From an uncultured Litoreibacter sp. (GTDB lineage: Bacteria > Pseudomonadota > Alphaproteobacteria > Rhodobacterales > Rhodobacteraceae), in assembly GCA_937928335.1 (NCBI GenBank), contig CALFWN010000356.1:1-25853 (forward strand): a DNA stretch of 25,853 nt. The letters are read 5' to 3'. The translations under genes were made by a program, and so were the position numbers. The notes beneath the pieces were generated by a model. The model was not told the DNA's origin, did no database searches, and was given only the letters and a program-made list of their open reading frames with translations. Positions within the stretch are counted from its first letter, which is position 1; each line of letters opens with the position of its first letter. Of the stretch, positions 8,248 through 16,301 are shown piece by piece.

Positions 8248-9576
8248 ATGACCATCACCTATCTCAAACGCGGCAAGTCAGAGGCGGACCGCCAAGAGGA
8301 TGACGCGCAGGTGCGCCATGTGGTCGAGGCGACGCTGAAAGACATTGAGGCCCGCGGCGACGCCGCCGTGCGCGCATTATCCGAGAAATTTGACGGCTAC
8401 AGCCCGAAGGCGTTCAAGCTCACGCAATCCGACATCGACGCGTTGATGGCCAAGGTCTCGGACCGCGACATGGCAGATCTGAAATTTGCACAGGAACAGG
8501 TGCGCAAATTTGCGCAGGCGCAGCGCGACTCGATGCTGGATATCGAGGTGGAGCCGATGCCCGGCGTGATCCTCGGCCACAAGAATATCCCCGTGCAAAG
8601 CGTCGGCTGCTACGTGCCGGGCGGCAAGTTCCCGATGGTGGCATCGGCGCATATGTCGGTGGCCACGGCCTCGGTCGCCGGTGTGCCGCGCATCATCGCC
8701 TGCACCCCGCCTTTCAAGGGCGAACCGAACCCGGCAGTGATCGCGGCCATGCATCTGGGCGGCGCGCATGAGATATATGTGCTGGGCGGCATTCAGGGCA
8801 TCGGCGCGATGGCCATCGGGACCGAGACGATTGACCCCGTTCATATGCTGGTCGGCCCCGGCAACGCGTTTGTGGCAGAGGCCAAGCGGCAGCTTTTTGG
8901 TCGCGTGGGCATCGACCTGTTCGCAGGCCCCACAGAGACGATGGTGATCGCCGACGACACTGTGGATGGCGAGATGTGCGCCACGGATCTGCTGGGTCAG
9001 GCGGAGCATGGCTACAACTCCCCTGCTGTGCTGCTGACAAATTCGCGCAAGCTGGCCGAGAACACGATGACCGAGATCGAGCGCATCCTGAAGATCATCC
9101 CCACCGCAGACACCGCGTCGAAATCCTGGGAGGATTACGGCGAGGTGATCCTGTGCGACACTTATGAAGAGATGCTGGAGGTGGCCGATGACATCGCATC
9201 GGAACATGTGCAGGTGATGACTGACCGCGACGACTGGTTTCTGGAGAAGATGACCTGCTACGGCGCGCTGTTTCTTGGCCCGCGCACCAATGTCGCCAAT
9301 GGTGACAAGGTGATCGGCACCAACCACACGCTGCCCACCAAGAAGGCCGGACGCTATACCGGCGGGCTTTGGGTCGGCAAATATCTCAAGACGCATAGCT
9401 ACCAGAAGATCACCACCGATGAGGCAGCCGCCGATATCGGCGCCTATGGCTCGCGGCTCTGCCTGCTGGAGGGGTTTGTGGGCCATGCCGAGCAGTGCAA
9501 TCTGCGCGTGCGCCGCTACGGGGGCGTCAACGTGCCTTACGGCGGCCCCGCGCCCTATAAGGACGCCGCGGAATAA
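8248..9576 (+). CDS. HisD-superfamily dehydrogenase, probably HpsN-like sulfopropanediol 3-dehydrogenase
   Basis: The 442-residue cytoplasmic protein belongs to the zinc- and NAD-dependent histidinol dehydrogenase superfamily, which oxidises an alcohol to an acid in two steps. By comparison with E. coli HisD, the zinc ligands appear intact (Q251 and H254 in GQAEHG, D353 in [11 protein letters not shown]413 in VGHAEQ), as does the catalytic pair E319-H320 (ASEHVQ). It lacks the context of a histidine gene cluster. Its opening [10 protein letters not shown] and the segment [19 protein letters not shown] resemble what I recall of HpsN, which oxidises (R)-2,3-dihydroxypropane-1-sulfonate to sulfolactate. 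No hpsO, hpsP or sulfolactate lyase gene is visible, so the substrate stays open. The start at 8248 has AAAGG at 8235-8239. It is first in an operon with the LacI and SnoaL-like genes. Confidence 0.85.
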   Translation: MTITYLKRGKSEADRQEDDAQVRHVVEATLKDIEARGDAAVRALSEKFDGYSPKAFKLTQSDIDALMAKVSDRDMADLKFAQEQVRKFAQAQRDSMLDIEVEPMPGVILGHKNIPVQSVGCYVPGGKFPMVASAHMSVATASVAGVPRIIACTPPFKGEPNPAVIAAMHLGGAHEIYVLGGIQGIGAMAIGTETIDPVHMLVGPGNAFVAEAKRQLFGRVGIDLFAGPTETMVIADDTVDGEMCATDLLGQAEHGYNSPAVLLTNSRKLAENTMTEIERILKIIPTADTASKSWEDYGEVILCDTYEEMLEVADDIASEHVQVMTDRDDWFLEKMTCYGALFLGPRTNVANGDKVIGTNHTLPTKKAGRYTGGLWVGKYLKTHSYQKITTDEAAADIGAYGSRLCLLEGFVGHAEQCNLRVRRYGGVNVPYGGPAPYKDAAE

Positions 9577-9630
9577 TGCGGCCTCTTTCCCCCGTGCGGC
9601 TGACGCCCGACCCCAATGGAGCGCGCTGTT

Positions 9631-10653
9631 ATGGCCTCCGGTAAGGTCACAGCACAGGATGTGGCTCAGGCGGCAGGCGTGTCGCAACCCACGGTCAGCC
9701 GGGTGTTCACCCCGGGGGTGACGGTCTCGGCAGCGCTGGAAACGAAGGTCCGGGAGGCCGCCAAAACGCTCGGCTACCGGCCCAACGCGCTGGCCCGCTC
9801 GCTGATCACCGGGCAGTCAATGACCATCGGGCTGATCGTGGCCTATCTGGACAACCCGTTCTACACCGAGGCGCTGGAAAAGCTCAGCCACACGCTGCGC
9901 GAGCGTGGCTATAACATCATGATCTTCATGGCCGCCAACCATGCCAGCGACGTCGATCAGGTGGTCGATGATCTGCTCGATCATCAGGTGGATGGGATCA
10001 TTCTGGCCTCTGTGTCGGCCTCCTCGGCGCTGACCGACCGGCTGCGGGCCGAAGGCGTGCCGCTGATCTTGTTCAACCGCGGCCATAGCGACCGCTCGAT
10101 CAGCGCGGTGACCTCGGCCAATTACACCGGCGGGCGCAAAGTGGCAGAGTTTCTGGTCTCGGGCGGGCATCAACGGATCGCGCATATCTCGGGCTGGCAA
10201 GGGGCCTCCACCGGGGCGGATCGCTGCGCGGGGTTTCTGGCGGGGCTTGAGGCGCATGGCGCGCAGCCCCTGTCTGTCACCGACGCGCTTTTCTCGCGGG
10301 AGGCAGCGGCGGCGGCGACGCGGGCGCTGTTTTCGGGCGGGGTGACGCCGGATGCGATCTTTGTGGGCAATGACCACATGGCCTTTGCCGCGATCGAGGT
10401 ATTGCGTTTCGAGCTGGGAATGATCCCCGGCCAGGACGTGTCGGTTATAGGCTATGACGACGTGGCGATGGCCAGCTGGGCCAGCTTTGATCTGACCACG
10501 GTGCGCCAGCCGGCCAACCGCATGGTGCAGGCCGTGGTCAGCCAGCTGCTGAGCCAGATCGAGGGCAAGGCGCCCGACGCGAAACATATCGAAATCGAGG
10601 GCCCGTTGATTGTCAGAGGGTCGGCCAGAATACCGCAGGGGTGGACCACATGA
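9631..10653 (+). CDS. LacI-family transcriptional regulator
   Basis: The 340-residue protein has an N-terminal LacI helix-turn-helix (TAQDVAQAAGVSQPTVSRVF, about residues 7-26), the hinge-helix region YRPNALARSL, and a periplasmic-binding-protein-like sensor domain including the conserved VGNDHMAFAA and VSVIGYDD segments. Its ligand is unknown; by context it is the substrate or product of the neighbouring dehydrogenase. The ATG at 9631 is chosen because GGAG lies 9 nt before it; an ATG at 9616 is in frame but has no ribosome binding site. The gap to the dehydrogenase is 54 nt, and its stop overlaps the next start as ATGA (10650-10653). The palindrome at 8183-8196 is its most likely target. 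Confidence 0.92.
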   Translation: MASGKVTAQDVAQAAGVSQPTVSRVFTPGVTVSAALETKVREAAKTLGYRPNALARSLITGQSMTIGLIVAYLDNPFYTEALEKLSHTLRERGYNIMIFMAANHASDVDQVVDDLLDHQVDGIILASVSASSALTDRLRAEGVPLILFNRGHSDRSISAVTSANYTGGRKVAEFLVSGGHQRIAHISGWQGASTGADRCAGFLAGLEAHGAQPLSVTDALFSREAAAAATRALFSGGVTPDAIFVGNDHMAFAAIEVLRFELGMIPGQDVSVIGYDDVAMASWASFDLTTVRQPANRMVQAVVSQLLSQIEGKAPDAKHIEIEGPLIVRGSARIPQGWTT

Positions 10654-11618
10654 GAGGCTTTTCAAACCAGTTCGACGATCTGCCGGACTATATTCTGAAG
10701 ATCACCCGCGAGATCTGGGAGGATCGCGGCCTGGCCACCTTGCATCATTATTACGCCAAGGACCTGCCGATGCGCTTCCCTTCGGGGCTGGTTACCGGCA
10801 ATGAGGCGGTGATCAACGGCACGATGGCCACCATCGCCGAATTCCCGGACCGCGAATTGCTGGGCGAGGACGTGATCTGGTCAGGCAATGAGGATGAGGG
10901 CTTTTTGTCCTCACACCGGATTTTGACCACCGGCACCCATCTGGGGCATGGCGCGTTTGGCAAGCCCACGGGCAAGCGCTTCGTGATCCGCGCATTGGCC
11001 GATTGCGCGGCCAAGGACAATGCGATCAATGACGAGTGGCTGATCCGGGACGTCTCAGGCATCGTGCTGCAACTGGGCAAGGATGTGAAGAAATTCACCC
11101 GCAAGATGATCGCACGCGAAGGCGGGCCGGAGACAGCAGCAAGACCGTTCACGCCTGATCAGGACGTTCAGGGGCCCTACACCGCGCGGGGCAATGACAA
11201 TGAATGGGGCCAGCGGCTGGGCGACATTGTGACCCGGATCATGGACAAGGATTTTGCCGTGATCCCGGCTGAATATGACCGCGCCTGCCATATCCACCAT
11301 CCCGGTGCGCGCGACACGATCTCTCATGCGGGGGCGGATCGTGCCTGGCTGCCGTTGCGCTCCTCCTTCCCCACGGCCAAATTCGAGATCCACCACCAGA
11401 TCGGCCGCGAAGACCCGATGATGAGCCCGCGCGCCGCGATCAGGTGGTCCCTGACCGGCAAGCATGACGGCTACGGCCTGTTCGGCGCACCATCCGGCGC
11501 CGAGGTGCATGTGATGGGGATCACCCACGCAGAGTTCGGCCCCTGGGGCCTGCGCCACGAGTTCACCCTGTTTGATGAGGTTGCGATCTGGAAGCAGATC
11601 ATGATGCATCAGGGCTGA
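10650..11618 (+). CDS. Two-domain SnoaL/NTF2-like protein
   Basis: The 322-residue soluble protein seems to hold two tandem SnoaL-like (NTF2 fold) domains, roughly residues 10-150 and 175-320. Each has the pattern of an early helix followed by a strand with a conserved aromatic or acidic pocket (e.g. LHHYYAKDLPMRFPSG in the first, FAVIPAEYDRACHIHHPG in the second). Members include polyketide cyclases, isomerases and many proteins of unknown activity, so no reaction is assigned. There is no signal peptide. The ATG at 10650 overlaps the lacI stop and has AGGGG at 10637-10641; a GTG at 10641 is in frame but less well placed. Co-transcription suggests a role in the same catabolic route as the HpsN-like dehydrogenase, perhaps hydration, isomerisation or binding of an intermediate (inference). 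Confidence 0.8.
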   Translation: MRGFSNQFDDLPDYILKITREIWEDRGLATLHHYYAKDLPMRFPSGLVTGNEAVINGTMATIAEFPDRELLGEDVIWSGNEDEGFLSSHRILTTGTHLGHGAFGKPTGKRFVIRALADCAAKDNAINDEWLIRDVSGIVLQLGKDVKKFTRKMIAREGGPETAARPFTPDQDVQGPYTARGNDNEWGQRLGDIVTRIMDKDFAVIPAEYDRACHIHHPGARDTISHAGADRAWLPLRSSFPTAKFEIHHQIGREDPMMSPRAAIRWSLTGKHDGYGLFGAPSGAEVHVMGITHAEFGPWGLRHEFTLFDEVAIWKQIMMHQG

Positions 11619-11637
11619 TTGGCGGTCTTTACCCAGT

Positions 11638-11688
11638 TTTGTACAAAATGGGGCAAAACCAAACGGCGCAAAACCCATTTTGTACAAA
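11638..11688. repeat. 15-bp perfect inverted repeat with TTTGTACAAA palindromic cores
   Basis: The arms TTTGTACAAAATGGG (11638-11652) and CCCATTTTGTACAAA (11674-11688) are exact reverse complements around a 21-nt loop. Each arm contains its own 10-bp palindrome TTTGTACAAA, so the site presents two identical dyads about 41 bp apart as well as a large hairpin. It lies between convergent genes (SnoaL-like ends 11618, membrane protein ends 11732). It may be a bidirectional terminator, although the stem is AT-rich, or a pair of protein-binding sites. The rest of 11689-11731 is AT-rich without a gene. Confidence 0.7.
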
Positions 11689-11731
11689 TTAAACGGCCCG
11701 AAAATTTAACAAAACAGTAACCCTTTGGGCG

Positions 11732-12580
11732 TCACGCAGGTTGGGTTTTGGCGGCGTCTGAGGTTTCCGCCCGGCGGATGGTTTCGTCGTCAAGCCGGCC
11801 AAAATGATCATCGATCCAGAAGAACAGTTTCCTCCCCCAAGTCATACGATCAGAGGTGCGGGTCATTTGCACGCGTGTCTTCTGCCCGTCTTTGATCAGG
11901 CGAACGGTATTGGTTCCAGATGCCCCTATCGCAGTTTTCGCAGCAGAGGGCACATCAAAGCGGAAACGGAATTCGCCGGGAAAGTCGACATGTTCGAGAG
12001 CATAAACCTCCTCGACTTTGGCAATGTCATTCATGCGGTGCGTGATCAGGTAGGTGTCGGCGGCGTTCATCCATTCAATGGAGATAACATTCTCATCCCA
12101 ATATTCCGACGCGATATCTGGCGTGGGGGTGAAATACGGCCAGAGCTTCTCGGGCGTCAGAGTGCTGATGGAATGGCTGACAGAGGTCATCTTTCGGGCG
12201 GGAAAGAGCCGGTTTATAACGGGGCCAGTATATGTCAGCACACCCACATAGCAGATTACCAAAATTGGGATGTTGATCCACATCGGTAGCCCGCCAAATG
12301 TGTCGGAGTTATTTACCAAAACGCCTCCAACCGCGCCGAGCGGAACCCAGAGCACGGCTGTTTCGGCGCTATGCCTGACGGAGGGAAACAAGACGACAAT
12401 CAGCATTAGAAATGGCGTCAGTCCAAACAGGAAGGCCAGCCCTGCAACCAGAAAGAACGGCAGACCAAAAACCGTTGCGGGGAAGACTGAAAAGATAATC
12501 GCTCCCGTTGCGAATGTGACAAAGGCGACCAACCATAGGCGTCGGCGTTCGCGATAAAGGCGTTTTAGGAACCATCTCAT
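11732..12580 (-). CDS. Membrane protein with possible SRPBCC-like C-terminal domain
   Basis: I do not recognise this 282-residue protein as a named gene. About four hydrophobic segments (residues about 14-33, 38-65, 75-90, 102-122) follow a very basic N-terminus (MRWFLKRLYRERRR). A soluble domain from about 130 to 270 begins SVSHSISTLTPEKLWPYF and is compatible with an SRPBCC/START-like (polyketide cyclase/dehydrase) fold, but only by general pattern. The ATG at 12580 is preferred over an upstream TTG at 12640 because it gives the basic, membrane-inserting N-terminus. It looks less GC-rich than its neighbours and is probably monocistronic, with upstream DNA 12581-12780 shared with the divergent secreted-protein gene. 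Confidence 0.7.
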   Translation of the reverse strand: MRWFLKRLYRERRRLWLVAFVTFATGAIIFSVFPATVFGLPFFLVAGLAFLFGLTPFLMLIVVLFPSVRHSAETAVLWVPLGAVGGVLVNNSDTFGGLPMWINIPILVICYVGVLTYTGPVINRLFPARKMTSVSHSISTLTPEKLWPYFTPTPDIASEYWDENVISIEWMNAADTYLITHRMNDIAKVEEVYALEHVDFPGEFRFRFDVPSAAKTAIGASGTNTVRLIKDGQKTRVQMTRTSDRMTWGRKLFFWIDDHFGRLDDETIRRAETSDAAKTQPA

Positions 12581-12780
12581 GAAATATCTTTCTAAGTTAT
12601 GACGTGGTGGTAGTGGTCGAAATGGACCAAATTTTGGCAAAAACGGCGCGTTGAAGATGTCTCAGCGCCGGGGTTTTGCCTTCCTCGTCGTCTTTCTTGC
12701 CCAGCCAAAAATAATTTTGAACCGTTTGTGACCCCTGCCCGACCTACAGGCATCAAAGTCAAACAACGGGATTTCAAACC

Positions 12781-13395
12781 ATGCGCTTTACATTCAAACC
12801 CTATCTTCTTTTCGTTCTTGGCTTTGCCATTGCCGGTGCCGCGGCAGGGGTCGCATCGGCGCAAAGCCGTGAGCAGGCGTCGCCCTCAGTCGAGGGAGGC
12901 TATTCACAGGTCGCCCCACAGCTCTTGCCACATGTCTTACCGCTGGCCGGACGTGACGCGCAGCACATGCCCGGCGGACCTCGTCAGGTTGGCCGCATCG
13001 CCATTGACACATCGAGCGGCGCAGGCCGCCCGGATCTGGTGATCCTGCCGCGATTTGGCGGAACCAATGGGCAACCCGGCACTGGTTTTTGCGGATTTTG
13101 GCAGAACGGCCAGAACCATACGATGGTGTTCTACATTCGCAATCAAGGCAGCGCCACAGTGCCCGGAACGCAGGTTCAGATCGCGTTTCGTGGATCAAGT
13201 TTCGTGCAAAACATCGCCTCATTGCCGCCCGGCGCACAACGTGTCGTCACCCAAGTCATCCCGCCCGACGCTTGGCGTCAGCCCAACCATCCGATTGCCG
13301 ATTTCATGATCACGGCTGATCCATTGGAAAACATGCCTGAGAGCAATGAGGGCAACAATCGTGCCCAAGACCGCTGCCGCGGCCCGGCGATCTAG
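12781..13395 (+). CDS. Small secreted CARDB-like protein
   Basis: The 204-residue product starts with a clear signal peptide (basic start, hydrophobic core to about residue 22, ASA|Q cleavage near 27/28). After a low-complexity Pro/Gln/Gly segment (about 28-90), one immunoglobulin-like domain (about 100-200) has the CARDB pattern: VFYIRNQGSATVPGT, a middle LPPGAQRVVTQVIPP, and the terminal ESNEGNNRAQDRC with the usual acidic/Asn-rich end strand. Two cysteines (C104 and C199) flank the domain and could form a disulfide. It should be periplasmic or extracellular; CARDB domains are generally adhesion or carbohydrate-surface modules, but no function can be stated. It is divergent from the membrane protein and convergent with the ABC operon. 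A perfect AGGAGGT directly follows its stop. Confidence 0.72.
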   Translation: MRFTFKPYLLFVLGFAIAGAAAGVASAQSREQASPSVEGGYSQVAPQLLPHVLPLAGRDAQHMPGGPRQVGRIAIDTSSGAGRPDLVILPRFGGTNGQPGTGFCGFWQNGQNHTMVFYIRNQGSATVPGTQVQIAFRGSSFVQNIASLPPGAQRVVTQVIPPDAWRQPNHPIADFMITADPLENMPESNEGNNRAQDRCRGPAI

Positions 13396-13454
13396 GAGGT
13401 CGCGCGACATGGTCCCACCGATGCGCTTGCCCTTCCCCTGTTTGGCGCATCAAA

Positions 13455-13489
13455 AAACGCCCCCGCGCAGGTTTTGCACGGGGGCGTTT
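13455..13489 (-). terminator. Rho-independent terminator of the ABC/pyrimidine operon
   Basis: An 11-bp perfect stem, AAACGCCCCCG (13455-13465) with CGGGGGCGTTT (13479-13489), encloses a 13-nt loop. Read on the minus strand the stem is followed by a continuous run of T (13457 down to 13452 is AAAAAA on the plus strand), the canonical intrinsic terminator form. It sits 20 bp beyond the stop of the binding-protein gene. On the plus strand the T run is only three bases, so it would stop the secreted-protein transcript less efficiently. Confidence 0.9.
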
Positions 13490-13508
13490 GAGTCTTCCGG
13501 GGCGCAGC

Positions 13509-14510
13509 CTAGTTCAACGCCGCATCCGTGATCTCGGATGTCCATGCGCCCTCGGGCTGTTTGGAGATCACGGGATCAGACCCACCCGCCAGAAGCGTGT
13601 CGACGGTGCGTTGGAAATCGGCCTCGTCGAGCGCTCCGTTGGAGCCTGCGGTCAGCTTGGCGATCTCGCCCATCATGCGGACTTGATGCGCCTCCGATTG
13701 CGCGCCGGTCTCGTCATTGTCCAAGACGATGCCTGCGGCCTCATCGGGGTTGGCCTCGGCATATTTCCAGCCCTTCATCGAGGCGCGCACGAAACGGACC
13801 ATTTTGTCCTTGAAGACCGGGTCGGCCAGATTTTCTTCCAGCGCGTAGATGCCGTCTTCCAGGGTGGCCACGCCCTGCTCTTCATATTTGAAGGTCACCA
13901 GCTCGTCTTCCGAGACGCCCGCATCCAGCACCTGACCATATTCATTATAGGTCATGGTGGAGATGCAATCGGCCTGGCGCTGCAACAGGGGATCGACATT
14001 GAAGCCCTGTTTCAGGACGGTGACGCCATCCTCGCCGCCATCGGTCGAGATGCCTTCCTGAGACATCCAGCTGAGGAACGGGTATTCGTTACCGAAGAAC
14101 CAGACGCCGATGGTCTTGCCCTTGAAGTCCTGCGGGCCGGTGATGCCGGTGTCTTTCCAGCAGGTCAGCATCAGGCCGGAGGTCTTGAAGGGCTGCGCGA
14201 TATTGACCACGGGCAGGCCCTTTTCACGGGCGGCCAAAGCGGAGGGCATCCAGTTCAGCATGACATCCGCGCCGCCACCGGCAAGAACCTGAGGCGGTGC
14301 AATGTCAGGCCCGCCTGCGAGGATTTCGACCTCAAGGCCTTCCTCCTCATAAAAGCCTTTATCCAGCGCCACGTAATAGCCCGCGAATTGGGCCTGCGTG
14401 ACCCATTGCAGCTGCAGCTTGACCGAGTTGGCATGGCCGTCTGCGGCTGCCATTTGCGGTGTGGCCGCGAGGGCCAGTGCTATGGCTGCCGATGTAAGTA
14501 GCTGTTTCAT
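13509..14510 (-). CDS. ABC transporter substrate-binding protein, NMT1/THI5 family
   Basis: The 333-residue periplasmic binding protein has a signal peptide (residues 1-23, AAA|D) and the NMT1/THI5-like fold (KLQLQWVTQAQFAGYYVALDKGFYEEEGL at about 31-59; DFKGKTIGVWFFGNEY at about 128-143). Relatives bind pyrimidine precursors, riboflavin-like or aromatic compounds. As the last gene of an operon for pyrimidine ring opening, its likely ligand is a pyrimidine, dihydropyrimidine or hydantoin-like molecule; that is inference. GGGGAG stands 7 nt before the ATG. It follows the permease gene by 20 nt and is followed by a strong terminator. Confidence 0.92.
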   Translation of the reverse strand: MKQLLTSAAIALALAATPQMAAADGHANSVKLQLQWVTQAQFAGYYVALDKGFYEEEGLEVEILAGGPDIAPPQVLAGGGADVMLNWMPSALAAREKGLPVVNIAQPFKTSGLMLTCWKDTGITGPQDFKGKTIGVWFFGNEYPFLSWMSQEGISTDGGEDGVTVLKQGFNVDPLLQRQADCISTMTYNEYGQVLDAGVSEDELVTFKYEEQGVATLEDGIYALEENLADPVFKDKMVRFVRASMKGWKYAEANPDEAAGIVLDNDETGAQSEAHQVRMMGEIAKLTAGSNGALDEADFQRTVDTLLAGGSDPVISKQPEGAWTSEITDAALN

Positions 14511-14530
14511 GTGGTATCTCCCCAGTTGGT

Positions 14531-15376
14531 TTAGGTGCGTTGTGAGGGGTGCCAGAAGGTCACCCCCTTCTCTATTGCGGCTATGATGCCGTAAAATGCG
14601 GAGCCTGCAAGGGCGGCCACGACGATCTCGGCCCAGACCATGTCAAGCGCCAGCTGGCCGACCGAGGTGGAAATGCGAAACCCCATGCCCAAAGTGGGCG
14701 AGCCGAAGAACTCGGCCACGATGGCACCGACCAGCGCCAGGGTTGTCGAGATTTTCAGCCCGTTGAAGATGAAGGGCATGGCGACGGGCAGGCGCAGCTT
14801 TGTGAGCGTCTGGGCGTAGCTGGCCCCGTAGGTGCGCATCAGGTCGCGCTGCATCGCGGTGGTCTCGCCCAGGCCCGCGACAGTGTTGATGAGCATCGGG
14901 AAGAAGACCATCACCACGACCACGGCCGCCTTTGACTGCCAGTCAAAGCCGAACCACATCACCAGAATGGGCGCGGTGCCCACGATGGGCAACGCCGCCA
15001 TGAAATTGCCCACCGGCAAAAGCCCCGCCTTCAGCAAGGCGTAGCGGTCCACCAGAATGGCCGTCAGAAACGCCGCCGCGCATCCGATGACATAGCCCGT
15101 CAGCGCGCCCTTGACAAAGGTCTGGACGAAATCCGCCCAAAGGATCGCGGTCTGGGTGGCGAAGGTCTGGGCGATCAGGCTGGGCGGCGGCAGGATCACA
15201 AGCGGCACGTCGAGCCCGCGCACGACCAGCTCCCAGATGGCCAGCAAGGTGGCCCCGAAGATCAGCGGGATGGCCAGGCTGACGGCGCGCGTCTCGCTGG
15301 ACGGGCCATTGGCGAGCCTGGTGTTCAGCGCCCAGAGGGCCAGCCAGAGGATAAGCGCCAGCAGCAGATAGGTCAT
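14531..15376 (-). CDS. ABC transporter permease (BPD type), second subunit
   Basis: The 281-residue inner-membrane protein has about six to seven hydrophobic segments and the binding-protein-dependent transport fold. The EAA-like loop that docks to the ATPase is at YGASYAQTLTKLRLPVAMPFIFNGLK. It belongs to the nitrate/taurine/NMT1-type permease group. It overlaps the preceding permease gene by 4 nt (15373-15376, ATGA). With the other permease it probably forms a heterodimeric channel, whereas many transporters of this class use one permease gene. The import substrate is inferred to be pyrimidine-related from the operon. Confidence 0.92.
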   Translation of the reverse strand: MTYLLLALILWLALWALNTRLANGPSSETRAVSLAIPLIFGATLLAIWELVVRGLDVPLVILPPPSLIAQTFATQTAILWADFVQTFVKGALTGYVIGCAAAFLTAILVDRYALLKAGLLPVGNFMAALPIVGTAPILVMWFGFDWQSKAAVVVVMVFFPMLINTVAGLGETTAMQRDLMRTYGASYAQTLTKLRLPVAMPFIFNGLKISTTLALVGAIVAEFFGSPTLGMGFRISTSVGQLALDMVWAEIVVAALAGSAFYGIIAAIEKGVTFWHPSQRT

Positions 15377-16284
15377 GACAGCCCCATCCGTTTCAACGTG
15401 CCGCGCTGGATCACAGAGATCAGCGCCACAAGGCTGGCGGCCAGGATCGCCGCGGCAAAAAGCGCCGACCAGATCTGGATGGTCTGCCCGTAATAGCTGC
15501 CCGTCAGCATCCGGTTGCCGAGGCCGCCGCCCTGAACGGGCAGCTCTCCCACAATCGCCCCGACCATCGCCGCCGCGATGGCAATTTTCAGCGAGGCGAA
15601 GAGATAGGGCATGGAGGCGGGCAGCCGCAGCTTCCAGAACCCCTGCGCCGTGCTAGCATTATAGGTTTTCAGCAGGTCAAGCTGGGCCGCATCGGGGCTG
15701 CGCAACCCCTTGACCATGCCGACCACCACCGGGAAGAAGCTGAGATAGGCCGAGATCACCGCCTTTGGGAACAGCCCCTGCAGACCCGCGGAATAGAGCA
15801 CCACGACAATCATCGGCGCCAGCGCGATGATGGGGATGGTCTGGCTGACAATGGCCCAGGGCATCACCGATTTGTCCATCACCCGGCTGTGCACAATCCC
15901 CACTGCCAGCAAAATACCCAGCCCGGCCCCGATGGCAAACCCCAGCAAGGTCGCTGAAAGCGTGATCGAGCCGTGATAGACAAGGCTGCGCTTGGAGGTG
16001 ATCTTCTTGCCGACCACCCCGTCCCAAAGCTCGGCACCCACCTGATGCGGGGCTGGCAGGCGGGGGCGGTCCTGGACAAATGTCGCGGGAATGGCAAATG
16101 TGTTCTTGGCAACGAGGCCGAAATGGCCTGCGCCGCGCCGCTCCTGAGCGGAGGCGGGCACCACCTGCGCGCCGCCGCGTTCCAGCTGGGTGACGGTTTC
16201 CTTGATATTCATGACAGGCACTGCCAGATACCAAAGCGCGAGCAGGACCGCGACCACCATGAGCACCGGGCTTACGTTACGCAT
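15373..16284 (-). CDS. ABC transporter permease, first subunit, with long periplasmic insert
   Basis: The 303-residue permease has an N-terminal membrane segment (about 5-25) followed by an unusually long hydrophilic stretch (about 26-105) before the core transmembrane domain. Typical TauC/SsuC-like permeases are nearer 250-280 residues. The EAA-like ATPase contact is at YNASTAQGFWKLRLPASMPYLFASLK. A G-rich GGGGGCG precedes the ATG by a short distance. The gene is separated from the ATPase gene by 266 bp containing a hairpin and a MITE-like repeat, so its expression may be partly uncoupled from the upstream operon. Confidence 0.9.
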   Translation of the reverse strand: MRNVSPVLMVVAVLLALWYLAVPVMNIKETVTQLERGGAQVVPASAQERRGAGHFGLVAKNTFAIPATFVQDRPRLPAPHQVGAELWDGVVGKKITSKRSLVYHGSITLSATLLGFAIGAGLGILLAVGIVHSRVMDKSVMPWAIVSQTIPIIALAPMIVVVLYSAGLQGLFPKAVISAYLSFFPVVVGMVKGLRSPDAAQLDLLKTYNASTAQGFWKLRLPASMPYLFASLKIAIAAAMVGAIVGELPVQGGGLGNRMLTGSYYGQTIQIWSALFAAAILAASLVALISVIQRGTLKRMGLS

Positions 16285-16301
16285 GGACGCCCCCTTCCCC
16301 T

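Noticed and set aside
8248..9576. Annotation as biosynthetic histidinol dehydrogenase HisD
   Set aside because: There are no histidine genes nearby, a LacI regulator is in the operon, and the sequence resembles the HpsN branch; superfamily membership alone does not support a histidine role.
8377..9687. Minus-strand open frame of 436 codons
   Set aside because: It is antisense to the HpsN-like dehydrogenase with intact catalytic residues; the product is rich in His, Arg and Gly without any motif.
13488..14501. Plus-strand open frame of 337 codons
   Set aside because: It is antisense to the binding-protein gene, which has a signal peptide, ribosome binding site and terminator.
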